The notes under the pieces were generated by a model. The model was not told the origin of the DNA, did no database searches, and saw only the letters and a program-made list of their open reading frames with translations. The position numbers were made by a program, and so were the translations under genes. Below are positions 15,972 through 24,476 of a stretch of DNA of 64,000 nt, piece after piece. The number at the start of each line of letters is the position of its first letter. The stretch's first letter is position 1. This stretch comes from Streptomyces dioscori (lineage in GTDB: Bacteria > Actinomycetota > Actinomycetes > Streptomycetales > Streptomycetaceae): NCBI RefSeq assembly GCF_003024195.1, contig NZ_KZ679063.1:1-64000 (forward strand), given 5' to 3'.

Positions 15972-16728
15972 ATGACCGTGAATTCGACCAGCCGCACCAT
16001 GTCCGGGCACGTTGCGATCGTCACCGGGGCGGGATCGGGCATCGGACGTGCCACCGCCGTCGCGTTCGCGGAGGCCGGCGCGCACGTGCTCGGTGTCGGC
16101 CGCCGCGAGGAGCCCCTGAAGGAGACGGCGGCGATGAACAGCAACATCGAGGTCCTGGCCGTGGATGTCTGCGACGACGGGGCACCCGCCGACGTCGTAA
16201 GGACCGCTGTGCGGCGGTGGGGGCGCCTCGACCATCTGATCAACAACGCCGGAGCGACCGCGGTCATGCCGCTCGTCGAGACCGACAAGCAGACCGTCCT
16301 GAACCTCCTCGCGCTCAATGTCGTGGCTCCCAGCCTCCTCGCGCACGCGGCCCTGCCGCACCTGCGGAAGACCTCCGGAACGATCATCAATCTCTCCAGC
16401 ACCTACGGGCACCGTCCGATGGCCGGCGGCGCGCACTACGCGGCCACCAAGGCCGCCGTCGAGCAGCTGGGCACTGGAACTCGCCGGTGAAGGCGTCCGC
16501 GTCAACTCGGTCGCTCCCGGACCGACCCGTACCGACGTCATGTTGCACGCGGGCCTCAGCCCCGAAGCCGCCGACGACATGTACGCCTACGAGCGTGAGC
16601 GCATCCCGACGCACCACATCGCCGGCGCGGACGAGATGGCCCACTGGGTTCTGCGACTGGCCGAACCTGCCGGACGCCATGCGACCGGCCAGGTCGTCAC
16701 GGTCGACGGCGGACTCGAACTGATCTGA
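15972..16728 (+). pseudogene. Short-chain dehydrogenase/reductase, frameshifted
   Basis: Frame one gives GHVAIVTGAGSGIGRATAVA (Rossmann motif), DHLINNAGATAVMP, INLSSTYGHRP and the active-site HYAATKAAVEQL (Tyr and Lys). At about 16472 the homologous reading moves to another frame: WALELAGEGVRVNSVAPGPT, then HATGQVVTVDGGLEL to a TGA at 16728. The lost bases sit where CTG and TGG overlap, suggesting a small deletion between repeats. The first frame alone ends after nine wrong residues, so the product lacks the last 85 residues. Start at 15972 after GAGGG. A sequencing error would restore a normal 252-residue SDR. Confidence 0.8.
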
Positions 16729-16907
16729 GACCACGCCGCCGTCACGACCGCGCGCCGCCCCGATCACCGCGTGCGGCCTCATCGACCGCGTGCGGTCATC
16801 GGAACGGGTGGGCAGGAGGCCCGGCCGGCCCCCGCCCACCTCATTGCGTGTTCCCGATGTGCCAAGCGAAGATCGACTTCCGGTTCGGAAAAGCTAGGGC
16901 CTGCGCT

Positions 16908-16934
16908 CGTCACAGATTCAGCCACATCCCGGTC
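16908..16934 (+). promoter_or_regulatory. ECF41-like promoter variant upstream of the third LAL regulator
   Basis: CGTCACA (16908-16914; one change from TGTCACA), 16 bases, GGTC (16931-16934) then A. Gives a leader of about 180 bases to the ATG at 17120. The rest of the 16729-17119 gap has no recognisable feature. Confidence 0.55.
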
Positions 16935-17119
16935 AACCTGATGAAACGGGTGTGCGCGGGCCAGTCCCACGCACAGTCACAGCACCGCGAGGATGGAGCA
17001 GACACGCAGTTCGCAAGGGTTTTGCACCCCGCCGCCGCGAGGTCCCGCCCACGTCGTCCAGCGATCACCCCGACATCCGCCGGGGCAGCCGTCCGCCGAG
17101 TCTCCAGGAGTCGCCTCCC

Positions 17120-19987
17120 ATGATCGCCAGCTCGCATTCCGACCCGGTCGGGCGACACCGTGAATGCGCGGTGCTCGACGAACTTCTGGTCGCGCTGCGC
17201 GCAGGCGAGTCCCGCGTACAGGTGCTCCGCGGCGAGGCCGGCATCGGGAAGTCGGTACTTCTGGAGTACGCGGTGGCCAAGGCGGGCCATGTGACGGTCA
17301 CCCGGGCACAGGGCGTCGAGGCGGACATGGAGCTGCCCTACGCGAGCCTGCACCAACTGTGCGCGCCCTTCCTCGCCCAGCTGGACGCGCTCCCAGGCCC
17401 CCAGCGTGGAGCGCTGCGCGTGGCGTTCGGGATGGCGGCCGGAGACCCGCCCGACCGCTTCCTGGTCGGCCTGGCCGTGCTGACCCTGCTCACCCGGGCC
17501 TCCGAGACCCGACCGGTGCTCGTCGTGGTCGACGATGCCCAGTGGCTGGATCAAGTGTCCCTGCAGACACTTGAGTTCGTGGCCCGGCGGCTGCTCGCCG
17601 AGGCCGTCGCCATGGTGTTCGCGGCACGCGACCCCGAGGGACAGGCCGCGCTCGCCGGTCTGCCGGAGTCGCGGATCGGCGGTCTCGACGCGGCCGCGGC
17701 CGCGGAACTCCTGGGCAGTACCGTCGGCGGGCGACTGGAGAAGCGCGTCAGGGACCGCTTCGTGGCCGAGATGCACGGCAACCCGCTCGCGCTTCTTGAG
17801 TTCTCCCGCGGCCGAAGCGCCGCGGAGCTGGCCTACGGCCTGGACTCCTCCACGTACCGCAGCGCCCGGGGAACGGTGTCGAGCCGTGTCGAGCGGGACT
17901 TCGCCGAACGGCTCGGTCCGCTGCCACGAGCGACCCGGACGCTGTTGCTGATCGCCGCCGCGGAACCGGTCGGTGACGCGGCCCTGCTGGTACGTGCGGC
18001 CGCCGCACTTGAGGTCACCCCCGACGCCGAACCGGCCCGGGCCGCCGGTCTGATCGATCTTCACGGGTCCATCCGATTCCGGCACCCGTTGGCCCGTTCG
18101 GCGGTCTATCACCAGGCCGACCCCGAGGAACGCCGAGCGGTGCACAGGGCGCTGGCCGCGGCCACGGACCCGGCCGCGGACCCCGACCGGCGCGCCTGGC
18201 ACGCCGCCCAGGCCGCCACCGGACCCGACGAGGACGTGGCCGCGGGTCTGGAACAGGCGGCGGACCGCGCGCGGCAGCGCGGCGACATCGCCGCCGAAGC
18301 CGTACTGCTGGAGCGGGCAGCCCAGTTGACGCCGGACGCCGGCTCCCGCGGGCGCCGGGCCGTCGCAGCCGCCGAGGCACACTTCTCGGCGGCCGCACCC
18401 GACCGGGCGACGGAGCAGGCGACTCTCGCCGAACTGTGCCCCCTCGGCGCGCTGAACCGTGCACGCCTGGCGCGCCTGCGCGCGCGGATCCTCTTCGCCC
18501 GCAGCCGCAGCGACGAGGCCGCGCCCCTGCTCCTCGCGGCCGCCGCACAGTTCGCCGCCGCCGGATCGCCATTGGCGCGGGAGACCTACCTCGAAGCGAT
18601 CAGCGCCACGATCTTCGCGGGCAGGCTCCACGGTCCGACCGGCGCACGCGCCGCGGCCGTCGCAGCCCGCGCCTCCGGAGCGCCACCGTCGGGATCGGCG
18701 GCAGCCGACCTCCTTCTGGACGGGGTGGCCGCACTTCTCGCCGATGACTACGACACCGGTCTCACGACCCTGCGCAGCGCCCTGGAACTCCTCGCGACCG
18801 AGGAACTTCCCACCCGTGAGGCCACGATGCGCTGGCTCCTGCTGGCCCCGGTCGCGCTGGAGGCCTTCATCCACTACGCGTGGGACCTGCACGCGTGGGA
18901 CGTCCTGGCGACCCGTGCGGTGCGCCTGGCCCGCGACGTCGGAGCGCTCGGTGCGCTGCCGCCTGCACTCATCTACGCCGGCGGGGTCCACATCCACTAC
19001 GGCGACTTCGCCGAGGCGGCCCGGATGATCGACGAGGCCGACGCGATCGCCGCCGCGACCGGTCACGCCCCGCACAAGTACGCCGCACTCGTCCTCGCCG
19101 CCTGGAAAGGCGACGCCGATGTCGCCGCCGGCATCGTCGAGGAGGCCCGGGCCAGCGCCGTGGAACGTGGCGAGGTATCTCTCCTGGGCGCCATGGGTTA
19201 CATCCAGGGCGTGCTGTTCAACGGGCTGGCACGCTACGAGGAAGCCCTGGTCGCCGCACGATCCGGCATCGAGCACGACGGTTTCAACTTCACCGGTCTC
19301 TCGCTGGTCGAACACATCGAGGCCGCCACCCGGTGCGGCAAACTCGACCAGGCCCGGACCTCACTCGACCGGCTGGTCGAACTGAGCCGCGCCGCCGATT
19401 CAGGCTGGGCCCGCGGCGCCTGCGCCCGCAGCCGGGCACTGCTCGCGGACGGCGACGAGGCCGACAGCCTCTACCGGACCGCGATCGAGGAGTTCGGCCG
19501 CGGCCGGGTGGCCGTGGAGGTCGCCCGTACGCACCTCCTGTACGGCGAGTGGCTGCGTCGGAGCCGCCGTCCCGCGCTGGCCCGTGAGCATCTTCGCGAG
19601 GCGTACGAGATGTTCGACGGCATGCGGGCGGACGCCTTCGCCGAGCGGACCCGTCGCGAGTTGATCGCCACCGGCGAGCACGTCCGGACGCGCGTGGCCG
19701 TGCCGGCCGCTGACCTGACCCCGCAGGAGTCCCAGATCGCGACCCTCGCCGCGGACGGCCTGACCAACGCGAAGATCGGCGCGGAACTGTTCATCAGCCC
19801 CCACACGGTGGAGTGGCATCTGCGCAAGGTCTACACCAAGCTCGGAATCACCTCACGCCGCGCTCTGCCGGATGCCCTCGTGACGGCTCCGGCCCTGGGC
19901 ATTAAGGCACGCGGCGGGAGCGACGGCCCGAGGAAGAACCGGTACGAAAGGTCCCTGCGATCACCGCGGACGCCCGGGCCGCGATGA
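17120..19987 (+). CDS. LAL-type LuxR transcriptional regulator (955 aa)
   Basis: Third LAL paralogue. Walker A GEAGIGKS lies near residue 40, Walker B VLVVVDDAQWLD near 137. MHGNPLALLEFSRG follows, then an alanine-rich helical middle and a C-terminal LuxR domain (LTPQESQIATLAADGLTNAK, ISPHTVEWHLRKVY). An unusual basic tail of about 40 residues follows the helix-turn-helix. The ATG at 17120 has AGGAG nine bases upstream. An in-frame start at 16952 would read through the promoter leader. It may belong to the TGTCACA regulon through the variant site at 16908. Confidence 0.9.
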   Translation: MIASSHSDPVGRHRECAVLDELLVALRAGESRVQVLRGEAGIGKSVLLEYAVAKAGHVTVTRAQGVEADMELPYASLHQLCAPFLAQLDALPGPQRGALRVAFGMAAGDPPDRFLVGLAVLTLLTRASETRPVLVVVDDAQWLDQVSLQTLEFVARRLLAEAVAMVFAARDPEGQAALAGLPESRIGGLDAAAAAELLGSTVGGRLEKRVRDRFVAEMHGNPLALLEFSRGRSAAELAYGLDSSTYRSARGTVSSRVERDFAERLGPLPRATRTLLLIAAAEPVGDAALLVRAAAALEVTPDAEPARAAGLIDLHGSIRFRHPLARSAVYHQADPEERRAVHRALAAATDPAADPDRRAWHAAQAATGPDEDVAAGLEQAADRARQRGDIAAEAVLLERAAQLTPDAGSRGRRAVAAAEAHFSAAAPDRATEQATLAELCPLGALNRARLARLRARILFARSRSDEAAPLLLAAAAQFAAAGSPLARETYLEAISATIFAGRLHGPTGARAAAVAARASGAPPSGSAAADLLLDGVAALLADDYDTGLTTLRSALELLATEELPTREATMRWLLLAPVALEAFIHYAWDLHAWDVLATRAVRLARDVGALGALPPALIYAGGVHIHYGDFAEAARMIDEADAIAAATGHAPHKYAALVLAAWKGDADVAAGIVEEARASAVERGEVSLLGAMGYIQGVLFNGLARYEEALVAARSGIEHDGFNFTGLSLVEHIEAATRCGKLDQARTSLDRLVELSRAADSGWARGACARSRALLADGDEADSLYRTAIEEFGRGRVAVEVARTHLLYGEWLRRSRRPALAREHLREAYEMFDGMRADAFAERTRRELIATGEHVRTRVAVPAADLTPQESQIATLAADGLTNAKIGAELFISPHTVEWHLRKVYTKLGITSRRALPDALVTAPALGIKARGGSDGPRKNRYERSLRSPRTPGPR

Positions 19988-20091
19988 TCGGCCGAACCGC
20001 GGCCCGGGAGGCCGTGGTGGTGCCGCCCGACGGGTGTTCCGCCCTGTCCAGGGCTTCATGACGGGGCACAGGGCCGCTTCGGACCGGGCGC

Positions 20092-22437
20092 TCACTCGTG
20101 CCGCAGCCCCTGAGGCCGCGTGGACCGCCACAGCGTGGGCAGGGTCAGCAGGGTCACTCCGACGGAGGCGACCGCGCCGATGCCGGCTGTGGCCAGCAGA
20201 GCGCTCCAGTCGTGGACCATGGGCCTGCCGACGATACCGAGCAGCGCGCCGCCGAGCGTGGTACCGGTCAACCCGGCGACGAGCAGGCCCAGTCCGACCG
20301 GGAGCGCGGTCTGCCAGAGCACGGATCCGGCGAGCGTACGGCGCCGGGTGCCGAACGCGGACAGCACGGCCAGGACCCGTGCGCGGTCCCGGATCTGCTC
20401 CAGCGCGCCGAGCAGCATGCTTGCCGCGATCAGCAGCAGGACGGCCGCCACCCCGGCCAGCAGCGCCCGCCAGATCCCGTCGAGGGCCGTGTCCTTCTCG
20501 GGCCGTCCCGGGAAGTCGACGGCGAAGGACGGGTCCAGCCGGGCAGCGGTGGTTCGGATGCGGTCCTGCACGTCCTCGATGGTGGTCGTGTAGGTGAGCC
20601 TGATGGTGCCGACAGCGTCTTCCATACCCGTCGGTCCGGCCGCCCCGGGTGTGGCGAGCAGTATCCGTTCGGCGGCGTCGCCCGGGGGATCGGCGCTCGT
20701 GACGGGGACGGTCGCGGTGATGCGCGGGGTCCGCCATCCGGGTCCGTCCGCTCCTACGCGCAGCGTCATGCCGGCCTGCCAGGTGGTCACGTCGTGGGCG
20801 CGGTCCATGCCGACAGGTGTGGTGAGGAAGGCGTCCCCGTCGGAACAGGAAGGCAGTGACGCGAGTCGGCGCAGCTGGGCGCAGTCGGCGACGCGGACTG
20901 TCCGCGTGAATCCGCCGTCCGGAGGGTTCACGGACAACTCCGCGAAACCGACGGCCTCCCGCACGCCGGGAGTCGCGGCGAGGACCGGAGCGTACGCCGC
21001 TGTGTTCCCTGCTCCGGCGGCGAGGCGGGCGACAGCGGTGCGCGTGTGGGACGAGGGCGCGCGGTGGGCCGTTGGGGCCGCGCCGTCCGCCGGACCGTGG
21101 GCGAGTCCGGTGAAGAGGGTCTGCAGCGCCACGGCACCCGCCACGGCGACGGCGATCCCGTTGACCGAGCGGGTGGCGGTCTCACCGCTCAACTGCATTC
21201 TGCGCAGAGCGAGTTGCCAGGACAGCGGACCGAAGCCACCGCACAGCCGGGTGAGACGGTCCACGGCCCAGGGCAGCACGGCGGTGACGCCGACGAGCAG
21301 CGCGAGCATGCCGACAGCCACCAGGACGACACCGGAGCCGCCGCGCAGGCCGGCGGGGCTCTGGACGATCACCCGCAGCAGGACCAGTCCGAGCACAGGG
21401 AGCGCGATGCGCCACCAGAGGCGCCGGGTGGTTCCGCCCGACCTGCGGACGACTCCGAGGGGTTCCACGACCACCTTGTGCATCGACAGGCGCGTGACGA
21501 GGAGGCCGAGCATGAAGACGGCGACGACAGTGACGGGCACCAGCACGGGCTCCGGGGTGAGGTCCTCGGTGAAGACGCCCAGCCCCTGTATCTCCACCAG
21601 CCCCGCGAACTGGCGGCCTGTCAGGAACAGGACCGCACCCAGTGCGGTGCCGGCCAGTGTGCTGAGCGCGACCTCGCCCGCGGCGACGGTGGCCGTCGTC
21701 CGGCGGTCGGCGCCGACCAGACGCAGCGCGGCCAGCCGTCGGTCCCGGTGCTCACCGCCGAACCGGACGGCCGCGGCGATGAAGACGCCTATCGGGACGA
21801 GCAGCACGACGATCCCCGCGATGCCGAGCAGGACCAGTTCGGGGGAGAGGGGCTTCCTCGGATAGGCCTTGCCGAAGTGGTCCAGCCGCCGTGTGTCCCC
21901 GACGCCCTCCACCATGTGACTCCCGCCCAGGTAGAAGACGTACTCGCCCGGGTCGAGCAGACCCGCGTCAGCGACCTCTCCCGCGACGGGGTGGGCGAGT
22001 CGCTCGCGCAACAGATGGCTGCCGGGTGAGGCCAGCAGCCGGCGCAGTGCGGGTGACACCACCATCTCTCCAGGGCGGGGCAGACGCCGGACGCCGGGCG
22101 GAAGCGGCGCGGCGCTCCCCTCCTGCTGCACCATGCGCCCCCGGATCTCCTTGCCACGGAACACGGTGTCGATGTCGCTGATCAACACGGTGTGATCCGA
22201 GGCGTCGATGGCGCGATCGTCGAGATTGACGTCGATACGGGCGTGGGTGCGCTCGTCGCGGTGGTGGCGTGCGGTCGGTACGGACGCGGCGAGCAGCAGC
22301 ATGGCTACGCCCAGCCCCACCCCGACGGCCGTCAGGGCGGTGCGGACCATGCCCTCCCGGCCGCCGGCCAGGGCGAATCGCATGCCGAGGCCCAGCGCGC
22401 GAAGTCCTCCGAAATGTCGTTGCAGACGCGGGCTCAC
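20092..22437 (-). CDS. FtsX-like ABC transporter permease (781 aa), no adjacent ATPase
   Basis: Two FtsX/MacB-type halves, each with an N-terminal helix, a large extracytoplasmic part and three helices (for example PELVLLGIAGIVVLLVPIGV and a C-terminal TLAGSVLWQTALPVGLGLLV). Such permeases pair with a LolD-like ATPase to move peptides or antibiotics, or to act as mechanotransmitters at the membrane. The GTG start at 22437 has GGAGAGGAA upstream. The frame continues 68 codons higher, but those residues are unconserved. Normally the ATPase gene is adjacent, but none is found between 16.7 and 24.2 kb, so it is an orphan or shares an ATPase. A palindrome at 22580-22598 is a likely operator. Confidence 0.85.
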   Translation of the reverse strand: MSPRLQRHFGGLRALGLGMRFALAGGREGMVRTALTAVGVGLGVAMLLLAASVPTARHHRDERTHARIDVNLDDRAIDASDHTVLISDIDTVFRGKEIRGRMVQQEGSAAPLPPGVRRLPRPGEMVVSPALRRLLASPGSHLLRERLAHPVAGEVADAGLLDPGEYVFYLGGSHMVEGVGDTRRLDHFGKAYPRKPLSPELVLLGIAGIVVLLVPIGVFIAAAVRFGGEHRDRRLAALRLVGADRRTTATVAAGEVALSTLAGTALGAVLFLTGRQFAGLVEIQGLGVFTEDLTPEPVLVPVTVVAVFMLGLLVTRLSMHKVVVEPLGVVRRSGGTTRRLWWRIALPVLGLVLLRVIVQSPAGLRGGSGVVLVAVGMLALLVGVTAVLPWAVDRLTRLCGGFGPLSWQLALRRMQLSGETATRSVNGIAVAVAGAVALQTLFTGLAHGPADGAAPTAHRAPSSHTRTAVARLAAGAGNTAAYAPVLAATPGVREAVGFAELSVNPPDGGFTRTVRVADCAQLRRLASLPSCSDGDAFLTTPVGMDRAHDVTTWQAGMTLRVGADGPGWRTPRITATVPVTSADPPGDAAERILLATPGAAGPTGMEDAVGTIRLTYTTTIEDVQDRIRTTAARLDPSFAVDFPGRPEKDTALDGIWRALLAGVAAVLLLIAASMLLGALEQIRDRARVLAVLSAFGTRRRTLAGSVLWQTALPVGLGLLVAGLTGTTLGGALLGIVGRPMVHDWSALLATAGIGAVASVGVTLLTLPTLWRSTRPQGLRHE

Positions 22438-22579
22438 AAGGTTCCTCTCCTGCGGGTGTGTGCCGTCCGTGAGGCCTGGTGACCGGGCCTGGCAACGTGA
22501 GGGCATGGGGTGCCGAGCATCTCGGTCGGGCGGACGGAGCGGCGGCGCGGCGTGGAATCCGCCGACCGGTCTGCGCCGA

Positions 22580-22598
22580 CTATACACAGTGCGTATAG
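22580..22598. promoter_or_regulatory. Palindromic operator upstream of the ABC permease
   Basis: CTATAC (22580-22585), seven bases, GTATAG (22593-22598). The inner bases are also nearly symmetric (TATACnCAnTGnGTATA). It contains a -10-like TATAGT on the minus strand. It fits a PadR, GntR or TetR dimer site about 140 bases before the permease start. No regulator gene for it is adjacent. Confidence 0.5.
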
Positions 22599-22682
22599 AC
22601 GGATGCGGCGACACCACCGCCATCGTGTGAACCGACCTCACAACAGTGTCAATGCACTGGCCGGGAGGACGAAGAGAAGAGC

Positions 22683-22728
22683 GGCCGGGATCGCGACAGG
22701 AAACCCCGTGATGCGCGCGACCCCGGCC
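22683..22728 (-). terminator. Imperfect hairpin after the GH43 gene
   Basis: 13-bp stem with one G-T pair (22683-22695 with 22716-22728) and a 20-base loop, about 30 bases after the GH43 stop on the minus strand. The long loop makes it a moderate terminator candidate. Confidence 0.45.
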
Positions 22729-22758
22729 GTCCGCGGAACCTGCTGTGAACGGAGAGCG

Positions 22759-24210
22759 TCAGTCCGTGTAGACCTCGGCGCGGTCCACGCTCACGAACGC
22801 CGCCCCGGCGGAGGAGTTGCGTTCCCCGGTGACCCGGACCTGCAGGGTGTGTGTGCCGTACGGCAGGCGTGGGCTGAGGTACTGGAGCGTCTCGCCGGTG
22901 CGGATGGCGCCGTAGAAGTCGACGCGCTGTTCGGCGCCCCCGTCGACGCGGATGCCGGCTATGCCGTTGCCGGTGTCCTTCACGGACAGCAGCGCGATCC
23001 TGGTGCCCGTGAACGTGAACGTCGCGGTGTTGCCGGCCCCGTTGCTCCAGTGGTCGTCGCCCCAGAAGCACTGCGCGGCGCAGCCGGTGCCCGAGTTCCA
23101 CGAACCCTGGTACGTCACCGTGCCGTTGCCGCTGGAACGGCCGTCGTCGTTGATCCAGTGGTTGCCGGACCCGGGGTCGCCGGAGGGCAGGTTCTGCGTG
23201 GCGCCCAGGGCGAGCGGGGTGCCGAGATCAGGGCCTCCGTCCGCCCGCCAGCCGATCTTCTGGGCACGCGTCGTGCGGTTGCTGTAGGTGAGGTCCGACG
23301 TGGTCTTGGCGTGGTAGATGATCCAGTCCTCCGTCCCGTCGGGGGAGCGGAAGAAGGCGTGGTGGCCGGGGCCGAACACGCCCCTGGCGTCGTTGCGTGC
23401 GAAGACGGGCCCGCTGCGCTGCGTCCAGTTGCCGGCCACCAGCGGGTCGGCTCCGCTCGGCAGGGACATCTCCCACACCTGGTAGTCGGGCTTCCCGGTG
23501 TCGCACGTCGAGTACGTCATCCAGGTACGGCCGTTGCGGTAAAGGAACTCGGGCCCCTCGCGGACCTCCGGGCAGCCTCCCGCCCCGTTCAGCGCGACGG
23601 CGTTGCCCGAGACGGTGTACGGGTTCGACATGGGCGCGATGTTCAGCCCGTTGTGCTGGTACGCGTTGATGCCGCTGTAGGCGAGATAGAGCCGGCCGTT
23701 GTGCTGGAGGATGCCGGGGTCGATGGCGAAGTCGTTCGTGTGGTTGGGCGGGGTCAGCTTCGCCTTGAAGTGGTAGGGCCCCGCCGGGTCGTCGCCGGCC
23801 GACTCCAGGACGTAGAGCCGGTGGTGGTCGTCCACCCCGTCGTCGGCCGTGTAGTACATGTACCAGCGGCTGTCGAAGCGGTAGAACTCGGCTGCCCAGA
23901 TGTGCTGGTTGCGCGAGGCGTCGGTGTCCGTCCACACGGTGATCGGTTCGGCGTCGAGCAGGGTTCCCAGCGAGGGGGAACGCCACATCTTGATGCTGCC
24001 GCCCTGGGTGGTGGTGAGGTGGTAGGCCCCGTTCGCATACGTCATGAACGGGTCGGGCCCCGTGTTCAGCGGATTGCGGAAGGTTCCCGAGGCCGCCGCG
24101 GCCGTGGCGGCGGTCGATGATGTCGTGGCGGGGGCCTGCGGCGCGCAGATCAGGCCGAGCAGCAGGGCGAACAGGGCGGTGACCAAAGCAGTGATGGGCC
24201 GGGCACGCAT
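22759..24210 (-). CDS. Secreted GH43 family glycosidase with C-terminal carbohydrate-binding-like domain (483 aa)
   Basis: Signal peptide at residues 1-28 (MRARPITALVTALFALLLGL, cleavage after APA), then a five-bladed propeller. GPDPFMTYANGAYHL holds the base Asp53, FAIDPGIL the middle Asp and VREGPEFLYRNG the acid Glu, the full GH43 triad. From about residue 350 a beta-sandwich with GTRIALLSVKDTGNGIAG and a C-terminal FVSVDRAEVYTD resembles a galactose-binding-like module. Probably an exported arabinofuranosidase or xylosidase on plant polysaccharide. ATG at 24210 with GGGGAG upstream. A LacI-type palindrome about 80 bases upstream suggests sugar-controlled repression. A 75-bp near-copy of its interior occurs at 55608-55682. 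Confidence 0.88.
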   Translation of the reverse strand: MRARPITALVTALFALLLGLICAPQAPATTSSTAATAAAASGTFRNPLNTGPDPFMTYANGAYHLTTTQGGSIKMWRSPSLGTLLDAEPITVWTDTDASRNQHIWAAEFYRFDSRWYMYYTADDGVDDHHRLYVLESAGDDPAGPYHFKAKLTPPNHTNDFAIDPGILQHNGRLYLAYSGINAYQHNGLNIAPMSNPYTVSGNAVALNGAGGCPEVREGPEFLYRNGRTWMTYSTCDTGKPDYQVWEMSLPSGADPLVAGNWTQRSGPVFARNDARGVFGPGHHAFFRSPDGTEDWIIYHAKTTSDLTYSNRTTRAQKIGWRADGGPDLGTPLALGATQNLPSGDPGSGNHWINDDGRSSGNGTVTYQGSWNSGTGCAAQCFWGDDHWSNGAGNTATFTFTGTRIALLSVKDTGNGIAGIRVDGGAEQRVDFYGAIRTGETLQYLSPRLPYGTHTLQVRVTGERNSSAGAAFVSVDRAEVYTD

Positions 24211-24268
24211 CGCTGGCTCCCCACGTATCGAGGTCCGGGTGTGACGGACGGCGTGACACGAGCTGATG

Positions 24269-24304
24269 GTTGCCCATGGCAACACAGGCCTTACATCGAT
24301 GTAA
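24269..24304. promoter_or_regulatory. Two palindromes upstream of the GH43 gene, likely LacI-type operator
   Basis: GTTGCC-CAT-GGCAAC (24269-24283) and the perfect 14-mer TTACATCGATGTAA (24291-24304). The second has the central CG and symmetric arms expected of LacI/GalR-family sites controlling glycosidase genes. No LacI gene is in the window. Confidence 0.55.
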
Positions 24305-24393
24305 AGAGAGGCGGAGCAAGAGATTCTGACGTGCCGGCGGATTCGATCCCGCCCCGGGAATCTGTCACAGACGCGGGACGGGCGTTGTCAAGG

Positions 24394-24468
24394 AAGCAGA
24401 CGGGAGAAGCAGACGGGAGAAACCGTCGGGAGGAGTAGTCGGGAGAAGCCGACGGGAGGAGCCGGGAG
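24394..24468. repeat. 13-bp tandem repeats between GH43 and the sigma-like gene
   Basis: Five full units and a partial sixth of a 13-mer, units 1 and 2 being AAGCAGACGGGAG exactly, later ones diverged but keeping the CGGGAG end. They lie just outside the 3' end of the sigma-like gene. Confidence 0.75.
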
Positions 24469-24476
24469 TGCAGGTC

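Noticed and set aside
7024..19987. LAL regulators as sign of a natural-product cluster
   Set aside because: No polyketide, peptide or terpene synthase genes in 64 kb.
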